NCBI GenBank assembly: GCA_019914945.1
Contig: CM034101.1
Coordinates: 693,188-757,187, forward strand
From: Typha latifolia
Lineage: Eukaryota > Streptophyta > Magnoliopsida > Poales > Typhaceae
Direction: 5' to 3'
DNA length: 64,000 nt
A model generated the notes under the pieces. It saw only the letters and a program-made list of their open reading frames with translations, did not search any database and had not been told where the DNA came from. Position 1 is the first letter of the stretch, and every line of letters begins with the position of its first letter. The position numbers were made by a program, and so were the translations under genes. Positions 11,504 to 21,941 of the stretch are shown piece after piece.

Positions 11504-14063
11504 TCATGAAGAAAAGAAACTCTCTCCATCACTGTTTGTAGGTGAGTGTGATTTATCTCCCTCAGTACTCCCAGCTGTTTCCTTGTCTACCTCTGAACTG
11601 GGAGAGGGCAACTTCTTTGGAATTGCTTCTTTAGAGCCTTCAATGGAGTAGCTGCTTGAGTCAGCAAGGTATTCAAGAGCAGTCACCACATCACTGATGA
11701 GGGGGCGGCCGCCTGCTTCCTCTTGAAGACACATTGCGGCGACTGCGAGAGCTTGGAACAGACCCTTCATGGGGTACTTCCCTTGGAGCATTGGATCTGC
11801 CATTTGTACAAATTTACTCTTATCTTTAAACAGTGGCTCTGCCTGCATATGTGAATGAAAAATATACTCATTATTTGAAGAATAATGTTTGTCAGGTTAG
11901 TTAGGCATTCTATCTATCAGATCTGATTCTTGCCGAGAAAAAATTAAGTGGGGGAAAGGATAGTTTGTTTCCTATAAATCTAACATTAAACTGATCTTCT
12001 TGATAAAACTAATTATCACTGAAGGATAGATCATTCTCTTAAGCAAAGCGACTTCATGAGTAGTATTAATTTGACATTGAGCTTTGAAAATATTATTCTG
12101 ATTGTCAATGAGATATAGGATTTCAGAAGTTCAGAAATATGACTGCAACTGGATCCTATTTACGTACTTTGTAATGCTTGAAGATGTTTAATGCTTGGCT
12201 CTTAACTTACCCAGCGAACTAGGAGTTGCTCGTGAGTTGGTTTCGTTGTGTCTATTGCTCTCCTTCCTGTGATGAGCTCTAAGAGCACAACTCCATAACT
12301 GTAGACATCAGACATCTTTGTTAATTTACCAGTTAATGCATACTCTGGAGCACAATAGCCATAGGTACCCATCACCCTTGTAGAGACATGGCTCTTATCG
12401 CCAACTGGACCGAGCTTAGCTAGGCCAAAATCGGACAACTTTGGGTTGAATTCTTCGTCAAGTAGAATGTTCGACGCTTTAAAATCGCGGTAAATAACTG
12501 GCGGAGTAGCTATTTCATGCAAGTACTCTAGGCCTTTGGCTGCACCAGCTGCTATTTTCATTCGTGTACTCCAGTCCAATGGCTTTGTTTTAGCTGATAG
12601 ATCTGTTGATAGCAGTGAATCAAATAATTGTGTCAAAAACAATATATATATATAATATATATTACTACTCGAAATACAAATCGTCTCCTTCCACTTTCTG
12701 CTAGTTTATTCACTATTTTCTATTTATTTGACCAAGATATCATTCTTCTTGCAAGTTACCACCATTACAGGAAAAAAAAAGGACCAACTAAAGGTATTTT
12801 TATTCAAAAATACAATGATGAGCATTATCTTTGTGAATGAATATAAGGCGATCTCTAACAAATAATACCTAGAAAAGGAGATGATTAGGAAACACTACCA
12901 AAAAGAAGAGATTTCCTGCAATATGCTTACCTAGGAGATGTTCCTCTAATGAACCTAGTGGCATGTACTCATATACTAGAATCCTTTGATCGCCATCAAC
13001 GCAGTATCCGAGCAACTTGACCAGATTTGGGTGATGCAGGAGGCTAAGCATTAGGACTTCGATGAGGAACTCGCGATTTCCCTGACATCCATTTCTATCA
13101 AGCTGCTTAACAGCTACAATCTGAAGAGATTGAATCAAGATATTAGATCTGCTCCAAATTTTGAGCTAAGATAAAAATGAACTGATATGAGGATTAGAGG
13201 ATTAGAAAAAAAAAAAAATACTTCATTGGCATCCTCAAGGTATCCTTTGTACACTCTTCCAAATCCACCTTCACCTAGTAGATTATCTGAACTGAAATTC
13301 TTGGTTGCTGCTGCAAGTTGATGGAAAGTGAACACCCGGGCTGCGATGTTTTGATTACCAATTCTTAATATCTCCTCAGCTGCAGCTCGATGTTTGTAGC
13401 TATCTGTATATATAACATTAACATCTGAAATATATTTACAGAAGTTACTTAATTTCTACAAGTTGTAATCACATAGTGGTCTTCGATGACGGAATTCTTC
13501 ATTGAATTATTAATTTACAACCAATGGTGCAGAATAGTTATACTAGTATGGTGAATAGATCTAGCTGAAGCAAGTACCAGTTCTGAAAGATTCTGTCAGA
13601 GAATTGAAGCAAAGGTAAAGCACAGGAACATAGCGAAGAATTGAATCATTTTAAACATTTCAAGGCATGATGTGTATAATCATTTAAAATCTTCCTGTTT
13701 GTTCGTGCAGCGAGGAGCAAATCAAAGTGATTCCATAAGGAATCTAAGGTTTCTGGCACTTCTTATCCTGGTCATCAGAGTTAAATCTTGTTCTATTTTC
13801 TGATGAACCAAACTTTTCTTGATATAAGATCAACAAAAGCACTACCGTGCAAATATATATATATCCCTACCAGATTTAAAGGACATAGTATTGACGAGTT
13901 TCGCAAGGCTGCCTTTCCCTTTCTTCTTCTCCTTTCTCTTCCTCAAAAACTTTCTCTTTTTTCTCTTCTTCTCCGGCTTGACTCTCTCTTCCGACACTTT
14001 AGAACAGCACACGCAGCTGATCATCTTCCTTCCTCTCCTCTTCGTATAACCAAGTATTCCCAT
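11504..14063 (-). CDS. PBS1-like receptor-like cytoplasmic kinase (RLCK-VII)
   Basis: Five exons: 13871-14063, 13222-13403, 12931-13120, 12211-12602 and 11504-11842. Phases agree; the product is 431 residues. The N-terminus is MGILGYTK, with Gly2 and a Cys cluster CVCC at 17-20 (possible membrane lipidation), then a very Lys/Arg-rich stretch to about residue 52. The kinase domain is preceded by the RLCK-VII block [20 protein letters not shown]. Motifs: glycine loop GEGGFG 108-113, VAVKQLD with Lys130, YRDFKASN (Asp228), DFG 246-248, [10 protein letters not shown], and [10 protein letters not shown]. The activation loop has GDKSHVS at 256-262, the PBS1 sequence cut by the bacterial protease AvrPphB. 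The 113-residue last exon ends in a Ser/Thr/Glu-rich tail. Relatives relay pattern-triggered immune signals at the plasma membrane. A later start at Met14 is possible but would lose Gly2. Confidence 0.92.
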
Positions 14064-14068
14064 TGATA

Positions 14069-14095
14069 CCTCCTCCTCCTCCTCCTCCTCCTCCT
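14069..14095. repeat. (CCT)n microsatellite in kinase 5' leader
   Basis: Nine tandem CCT units immediately upstream of the kinase ATG, so the leader carries (AGG)n. Confidence 0.85.
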
Positions 14096-14526
14096 GTGGA
14101 TCGGTCCGAGAGCAAATCTACCCTCGAGCCGAACCACAGAATCAAACTCGGAGATATTGAGAAAAAGAAAAAGATTAATCAACAAAAAAAATAAAGATTT
14201 TTATTTTCTTCCTCCTTTTGAATGGATAGGAATTACCAAGCTGGTTTGGATTGACGGTAGGACAGGAAGCAAGAACTAAATTTGGAAAGAATTTTATTTT
14301 CTATATAACTCTCGTCATTGTTGGCTTAGATTTTGTGCTGGCCTGAGATTTCGGTTTGTAGTTAGTCATACAGGTGGCGGGGGGAATGGGTTTATTTAAC
14401 TGTTTTTTGAAAAAAAAAAATCCAACAACCTAAAGAGACAAGAACGTTCCCTCGTAAAACTCATTTGAACAAAGGCCATTGGAATATCCAATGATCTCAC
14501 ATTGTTCTACTTGCACCACCTTAGGC

Positions 14527-14534
14527 TATAAAAA
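14527..14534 (+). promoter_or_regulatory. TATA box of the DUF4228 gene
   Basis: TATAAAAA, 95 bases before the ATG at 14629. It sits in the 565-base spacer between two divergent genes (kinase minus, DUF4228 plus). Confidence 0.65.
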
Positions 14535-14628
14535 CCGATGGATTGGTGAGACTCAACGCACACCCACCTCACCACTTCTTAATCCATATTAAGCAAGCGG
14601 TGGTGGTAGGAGGAGTGCAACCACCGCC

Positions 14629-14889
14629 ATGGGCATCTCCGGAAAAGAGCGCGGCGTGCTTAGGCTCGTCCACCCCGGCGGCTTCGTCGAGGTCCACCGG
14701 AGTCCAGTCGCCGCTGCTGACGTCATCGCGCGGAACCCGAGGCACTCGATCGCCGACCCTCGAGTGTTCAAGAACCCACGGCTGGTCCTCCGCCCGGAGG
14801 CGTTGCTCAACACCGGCGGCGTGTTCTATATCGTCCCTAATCGGACGCTCTACCGCCTGCTGCAAGCCTCAAAAAGCTTCGACTGTTAG
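14629..14889 (+). CDS. Small PADRE/DUF4228-domain protein
   Basis: Intronless, 86 residues, start context CCGCCATGGG. The family pattern is visible: an N-terminal VLRLVHPGGFVEVHRSPV (a beta strand pair around HPGG), then ADVIARNPRHSIADP, then LRPEALLNTGGVFYIVPN with RTLYRLLQ. DUF4228 proteins were renamed PADRE because many respond to pathogens and abiotic stress; their molecular activity is unknown. This copy is at the short end of the family, with little disordered tail after the core. A TATA box lies 95 bases upstream. The gene is GC-rich relative to its surroundings, as is common for short monocot genes. It may share regulatory sequence with the divergent kinase gene, but nothing in the sequence proves it. 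Confidence 0.88.
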   Translation: MGISGKERGVLRLVHPGGFVEVHRSPVAAADVIARNPRHSIADPRVFKNPRLVLRPEALLNTGGVFYIVPNRTLYRLLQASKSFDC

Positions 14890-16026
14890 CTACTTAACTG
14901 TTTACGTTGTAATAAGAGATCGAATGGATTGAGATCGTTCTCTGTTAGATTGCTGCATGAGCTTGTTTTAATCTATATAAACTTATTATGTTCATGAATT
15001 GGCTTGCAAGTGGGTTTTGTTCTGAATTTAACTCAAGTTTTAAAGCTCATATGGAACCTATCATGCAGCCAGTGAAGTCAACCTTATTTTTAGAGCTCCA
15101 TATGCATGAATATGAATCTTAAACGCAATGCTTCCAAAAACTATACCTCAAGGGATAAATTGATCGATATGATTGGTGATTGGTAAGTAGGTAGGGATCT
15201 ACCAAGCACTCTTTGATAGCAAGCCAAGAGGCTTCCAGGCCTCAGCTAACACTTGGAATGGATTGGCAGATGAGCAAGGACCAGCAAGTGGGCTCGTATG
15301 CTTGAGTTGATTTAAATTAATGAATGACTGGAATGCCTATAGCAATACCAAAACGGATCCGTTAATCCTGAATTCAAGATCCGATAAGATACAATACGTT
15401 TTCTTATTTATACGATCATCTATCTATTTATTTCCATCCTTGTAAAAATTATGAATGGAATAATTCTTTCTGATGGGTTGTAGCTTCTCTTGTCTGCCAT
15501 TTCTGGGACTTTATTTACTGAAAGGACATTTTATTAATTAATGAATTAAACTCTTTCTCTTAGAAGACAAGTCTTTAGTATAAAATAAATAAAAAGCTAG
15601 AAGCTAGATTTTCAAAATATCACGATATTATGAGTGTTTAAATACAAGGAAAGTATAGTAATGAATAAAAATATAAATATGTGTATATAAGGTTTAAAAT
15701 GTAATTTTGACTAAACGCAAATTTCCACTAAAAAGAATTAGATTTAACAAAAAAGGCCCTAAGCAGTGGCAAAATTGTAAAAAGAGTCATCATCGCCTTG
15801 GGGACAAGACAAGACTCAACAGCCGTCCCTCCGGATAGTCATCGGATCCATCGGATATACTACTCGGTAACACTCTTCGTTGGGACAAGGAAAGAGACCT
15901 TCGAGTAAATCTCCACCTTTCTCTTTTATCTTTTCCTTTCGATCCTTCAATATTCCGTCTCTCTCTTCCTCTCTTCTTCTCGGGCACCTCCTACTCCTCC
16001 TTGACCCCTCCTTGTCGAGCTTGGCC
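14890..16026. other. Spacer and TOM1 leader
   Basis: 3' untranslated region of the DUF4228 gene, AT-rich spacer, then from about 15780 a CT-rich leader running into the TOM1 ATG. No other gene was recognised. Confidence 0.45.
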
Positions 16027-19000
16027 ATGGAGGGAGCCTCGGGATTGGTGCTTGGATCGTTCCCGGACTGGTGGACGGAGATCAATGAGTCGCAGCAGTG
16101 GCAGGATGGCATCTTCTTCTTCCTCTGCGTCGCCTACGCCCTCGTCTCCGCCGTCGCCCTGGTTAAACCCCTCCCTTTCTCTCTAAAGTTCATTCTTTGT
16201 TAGCTTCTACCTGTTTCCTGTTTCGAATCGTTTAGGTTTTGGAAGATATCGTATGGTTTTGTGAGATTGATTGATGGAAGGAGCTTTTCACCGAGATTTG
16301 TACGATTTTTGGTAGTTAGGATTTTGAGATTCTATATTCGGATGATTTAGGAAAGGGGCTGTGAGTTCTTTAACTCTATTTACTATAAGAGCTGAGAATA
16401 TCCATACGATACTAAGAACATCAAAAGATGTCAATTTGGAAGCAAATCGATTGCCTTGAATCCAAGTAATTCCGTTTTCATGTACATAGAAAATGGAAAG
16501 TTGGAGACCTTTAATTTCAATGTTATTTGCAGATTCAACTGATCAGAATTCAGATGCGAGTTCCTGAATATGGTTGGACTACACAAAAGGTTTTCCATCT
16601 TATGAACTTTATTGTAAACGGAGGTAAATTTTTATAACTTCATATCTTCATAGTTTTTGTAATTTGCATGCAATTACTAATTGACTTAATTTAAATGTTT
16701 TTTGCAGTACGTGCTGTTGTGTTCGGATTTCACACTCAAGTTTTCCTTTTCAGGACAAAAGTAACTACACTTTACCATTCATATTTGATTGCTGCAGCAT
16801 TTACACAATTTGGCTGGTTCCATGTTCAATACCTTTTGCTTGAGTAGATTGTCATTTTTTACTAATAATCAGGACGAATTGACAAATATTAAGATGCCAA
16901 AGAAAATCCTATTTTGGTCCTAAAGGGCATGGTCCCAGATCCCACACTCAACATGTTTTCTCTTTTTTGACGATATCAATTAGCATGGTGATAAGGTTTG
17001 CCCCTTGTGTCCAAGGGGTCATGGGTTTAAGTCTTGGAAAAAAACCTCTTTATAGGTGAAAGTAAAGCTGCATATATCTTTTCTCTCTAGACCTGCTTTG
17101 TGGAGAGTGTCATGCACTTGGATGCTCTCTTTGCTGTGTCACATGGTGGTCTTCTATAATTGCAACCACGGAGGGCAGTAAAAGGAGTGATGGAATTCAA
17201 AATTTAATTAATGGTGAAGACATCACTCAGTGCACATGCTAGATGTTAAGTCTCTATTGCTACCGGACAATCATCAATGTTAGTAATATCTTTCTAAGAA
17301 AAGCTTGATGGGTGTTACAAGTGTTTGGCCTTATTAATATGGATTAATATTTGTCTCATGTATGCAGATTTACGCTAAACTTTGTGTCAACAATGTTACA
17401 TCATACACAAACAGTTTAAACATTTTTAAGTTTATGTCTGCGTTGTGCATCATGGTCAAAGACTCTTTCCTTATTCTTACATTATTGTCATTTGTTGGAT
17501 AACCTATTGTCGACTAAGATGGAATGTAATACTTTCTTGTACTAGGTTTTCACTTTAGCACTGCTGGACCTTCCTGGGTTATTGTTTTTCTCGACGTACA
17601 CATTACTTGTTCTATTCTGGGCAGAAATATATCATCAGGCAAGTGCAGTAGAAACTCCAAACTTGTATAGGAATAGGCTTTTCAGTTAATTGTGGGCTAA
17701 TCCCTATCACAAAATGTCCTCACCTTTTTCTTAGATTATTGGCAGGCAAGAAATCTTCCCACGGACAAGCTAAGGGCTGTATATATCTGCGTTAATTGTC
17801 TGATCTATATAGTTCAGGTTTGTCTTTTTAACTTTCACTTATAGATTTGCTTAAAACTCCTTGTGTTATTTTCAACTTAAATTTGCAATGATGACTGCCA
17901 GGGGCTACCATACAAAAACTTGCACTGGGTTAAATTAGCAACTTCTCAAATTTTCTCTTCATGGGGTTCATACATGGTTGCATTCAGATCTAATATAAAA
18001 TACATGATATGGGTAGTTTCAACAATAAAGTTGTTTCCATCTAGAATGCAAATTGTGCAACCAATTTTGGGTTGGTATCTTTGATAATTTATTACTAGTA
18101 ATTTACTACATTTTTAATGAGTCGCAATTAGGTCATGCCATTATCAATGTTGCATCTTGGATTATTATCCTACATACTTGCTTGAGTTGCTTCTTATCCT
18201 TGAAATATTTTCCTTTTTTAAGGGTACTCTTGGAAATGTTCTGTGCTTTTCTATTTGGGTACTCAGAAATTTGGAGGGAAAAGTAGTACCTAGTACATAC
18301 TATGCTCTTAGTCAATATTCATCTTTGTTGTATATAGACCCACAGTCCTTGTCCATCAGATTGCATGGGAGGGAGATTTCTCGGCAAAAAAATGCCATTT
18401 TCTCTATATTTGGGAGTGGTCCTCTCACAAAACGTTCCATTGCACTAATATGATATCATGTTTGTTTCTTTTCAAAAAGTTTAATTTCTAGGCTGATGGA
18501 GATCATACATTGGTTCAGGTTTGCATTTGGATATACCTTTGGATAGATGACAGCGATGTTGTCGAGTTAGTTGGGAAAATCTTCATAGCAGGTAAATCTT
18601 TATCCTTATCTCAATATCATGGCCATTGATTTTATGCTAATTGTATTATTGTACTATGATGAATCTTTTTTGTGCTAAATTTCTTGTTATTGCAGTGGTT
18701 TCATTTATAGCTGCGCTTGGGTTCTTAATATATGGAGGAAGGTAAATTGGCAAACAGTTTTTTGCTGGTTATGCTGCTTCTCTGTTCATAAATTTCATGA
18801 GGGTTTTGTTTCACCCACAGGCTATTTTTCTTACTGAGGCGTTTCCCAATTGAATCAAAGGGACGAAGAAAGAAGCTTCATGAGGTACTTATAATAGCTG
18901 ATCATTAGCATAGGAAAAGTTACTCAGGATCGGCAGATTTAAAATGAATTATGAACATTAAGATATTTTTGAAAATATCTATAGATAGAGAAGCTCCTTT

Positions 19001-20362
19001 TGTACCATTAAACTCAACTTGAAATAATCACAGATACTCTAGCTACATTTTCTCAGAGATATGGCATATGAACTCTTATTAAAAAAAATCAGGTAAATTC
19101 ACAGAAAGGTAGGTATGGTGCTGATATAAGTAGTTTGTTATCATTGTTAATGAGCTTGAACACAAGTACTACTTCAACTCACTTTTACATTGAAGCCAAG
19201 TAAAGGCACAAGATTGATCTTTAAATTATTAGAGAAAGATAAATAATCTTGATTTCGAGTCTGGCCTGTAGGTAAAAATCAAAGTCTGTCCTGAATCTTG
19301 TCCAGCTATCACCTATTTCTTATTTATTTCTTTACAAGATTAACTTGTATGATGTAGCATCTGTGCGTAGTTTGAGAGAAATCAGAGTTGGGTTGCTGTT
19401 GAAATAAACTGATAATTGCTTAATGATCTATGAAGATCCTAGATAGTTATTGACATTGGAAAATATTATGCAGGTCGGATCGGTGACAGCAATATGCTTT
19501 ATCTGCTTCTTGATAAGATGCTCTGTGGTGAGTTTTAATTCTTCAGGCAGTGAAATAGTCTTGGTAGTTTAGTAATCTCATCATGATGTTATAGTAATAT
19601 TTGGGGTTTAATTTCTCTGCTGGAAAGAAAGAACCAAAAAGGGAAAATAGAAATCATGCATTTGTGTCACGAATATGAGTCTATAAATTAGGAACTAATC
19701 ATCATAACGAGGCAAAACATCAGGACATATTTGGGTAACTATGTCACTCATGATTACAAACTCCCAAGGTTGTTATATGACTAGTCTATGTACTCGTGCA
19801 TTAGTGACAGAATGTTAATATAATTGTAGTTGTCATATGATGACTTGACTACAAAAAGAATATCCTGTTCTGGATTTAATGTGAAAAATGGTTTTTTTTA
19901 CTTAGTTGTTTCTTCTAATTAAGAGGTGCGTTGGTTGCTAGGTCAATAAACTGTTGCTTGTGAATATCAATGGTACATGATTTGAAGCCCTTCAATGTTG
20001 CTGTATGAAGTTATTTAAGTTGTCTGACCAATCTCTTACTATTGATGCTTTTAGGCAATGCATTTGCAATAAACTGATGTTATGTTTATCTCTATTGCTT
20101 GATGACAGGTCACATTATCTGCATTTGATTCTGATGCATCTCTCGAGGTCTTGGATCACCCAATTCTTGACCTCATTTACTACATGGTAAGATACATTAA
20201 TCAATTTCATAGGTGTGGAAAGCTACTTATATTTGAGTTCTCTCACTCTCTTATTGCTGTATCAAACAGCTAACTGAGATACTCCCCTCGGCGCTTGTGC
20301 TTTATATTCTCCGGAAACTTCCTCCCAAACGAGTATCAGCACAGTACCATCCTATCCGGTAG
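16027..20362 (+). CDS. TOM1: TOM1-like seven-helix tonoplast protein (tobamovirus multiplication protein 1 family)
   Basis: Eleven exons: 16027-16161, 16533-16623, 16708-16760, 17546-17638, 17746-17817, 18519-18591, 18696-18741, 18821-18884, 19474-19527, 20109-20186, 20270-20362. Phases agree; the product is 283 residues (family about 290). Diagnostic words are [74 protein letters not shown] and the C-terminal [13 protein letters not shown]. Seven hydrophobic segments fit the known topology. TOM1 family members are host tonoplast proteins; tobamoviruses use them to anchor their replication complex, and the normal plant role is poorly known. Intron 4 begins with GC instead of GT (CATCAG|GCAAGT). 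Intron 3 carries a SINE-like sequence. Family membership is certain; TOM1 versus TOM3 orthology is not. Confidence 0.93.
16970..17133 (+). mobile_element. Degenerate tRNA-derived SINE (Au-like) in TOM1 intron 3
   Basis: The segment starts with an A-box-like TAGCATGGTGATAAGG (16981-16996). A B-box-like GGGTTTAAGTC follows at 17023-17033, 42 bases on, the spacing of an internal Pol III promoter. It continues CTTGGAAA..ACCTCTT, AAAGCTGC, TAGACC and GCACTTGGATGCTCTCTTT. These follow, in order, the landmarks of the widespread plant Au SINE (box B then TCTTGGAAACAGCCTCT, GTAAGGCTGCGTAC, ATAGACC, and the GTGCACCGGGCTGCCC end). It is decayed and I found no clear target-site duplication. Confidence 0.65.
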
Positions 20363-21941
20363 TGCATGTTCAAACATCTAGAACAATGTTTTGAAATTTG
20401 TTTGAAGTAAGGTCCCATGGCTTCAAATGATCAGAGCTGTTCTGAAGGGTCAAATTTGGTGTTAAGATTCTTGGACGACTCATCTTGTAGAATTGCATGT
20501 TGTTGACAGTTACAAGTGATCCTCAGATGTCAGAAAGATGGAAGGCTTAAAGTTTTGGTTTTTTTCATACCAGCAAGCCATTCCACTGAGGTTATATTTG
20601 TATTTGATTGATGAAGGATTGTGCTTATGGTAATATTAGCTTAATCCACTGTCTAGTTTTTCTGGTTTGCCAAATTCTCAACCAGAGACTTCTAAGACTC
20701 TGAACTTGAATATGTTTTATCATAAATTATTTTGTGTTGAATGTGATTACAAGTTCTTGTTAAACTGCAAAGCCTGGTGCTTCGAGCTTGAAACTCTCCG
20801 ATAACTTCCTTATGCTCCGGGCAACCACAGCACCAGAGTGATCATACATCAAATGGAAGATGAGGTCTAATCTTCTTCCTTTCTGCATTTTGGAAACCTT
20901 GATTAGATGAAATTATTCTTCTGTGATCCAAAACTTCTCAATAAATCAATAGAAAGAGCCTCAAAGTTTCAAGTCTGCGCCAATTTAGATGAGGCTCCTT
21001 TATCTCACCCACCTTGGGAGCAATTAAAGTTTACTTCCCTTTCGTGTCATGCATTGTAAGTAGAAAAGTCCTTTCCTAACCATTGGAGACCCTGCACCAA
21101 CGACAAACTACGCATGCGATCTAATACAATTGAATGGCTGAAAGGATCCTAGTAAATGTGCTAAATTACCTCAAATTTATGCCCAAAAAAGCCAGATAAG
21201 GGTGGAGCTGAGGAGCAAGGAAGCCAAAAGAAGTACTATAGGATCTTCCTTGTACCCCATTGAGAGTATCAAGTTCTTCAAATTATGAAAATGATCTAGC
21301 AAACATTCCGACATGTTTCTTGCCGTTGAGAAGTACTTCGCCCGAAAAGAATAGAAATAATAATATATCAGAATCCAAGTACGTACGGTGGCAAAGAAAT
21401 GATTATATCATGCATGAAACTCATTGTGTGAACAATCGGAGCGTAACAAGAAAAGTACATAGAATCTCTCTAGGTTAATCGGCAAATAAGAATCGCGTTT
21501 AGATATTTATTCGGTATATTTACAAAATATATCTCTCCAGGTATTATATAATTTGAATATTTTATCTTTTTGATATAAAAAAATCCTTTAGGAGTTATTT
21601 TGCCAGGTGAAAAAGGGTTTTTTTTTTTTTGTAAAACTAAGTTATGGTAAAATATTTCAAAGAACAAGGACTCGATTCATAAAGTAGAAAAAAAAAAAGG
21701 AAGGTAGTTATCTGCAATAAGGTTAAAAGAAATATCACTGTCGTGTTCCTCATGAGTGTGATATTGAGAAGTTATAGATCTTGGCTTGCAATAGCAGTCA
21801 TTTAGCATATCGATCCATATGATCCTAGTAATTGCTTTATTCTTTTACAGGATAGATGGTGGAGAATTGAAGGGATTCTTTGACTCCTGGGATGATGGAT
21901 TCAGCTTGGCATCAATCAATGAGTCCAACCCTTGCCATTTG
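20363..21941. other. Convergent spacer between TOM1 and the first MATE gene
   Basis: Should hold the 3' untranslated regions of TOM1 (plus) and the MATE gene (minus). AT-rich, with poly-T at about 21620-21632. No gene recognised. Confidence 0.45.

Noticed and set aside
20760..20842. Short frame KPGASSLKLSDNF...TTAPE as a possible alternative last exon
   Set aside because: TOM1 already ends properly at 20362 and I cannot link the peptide to any family.
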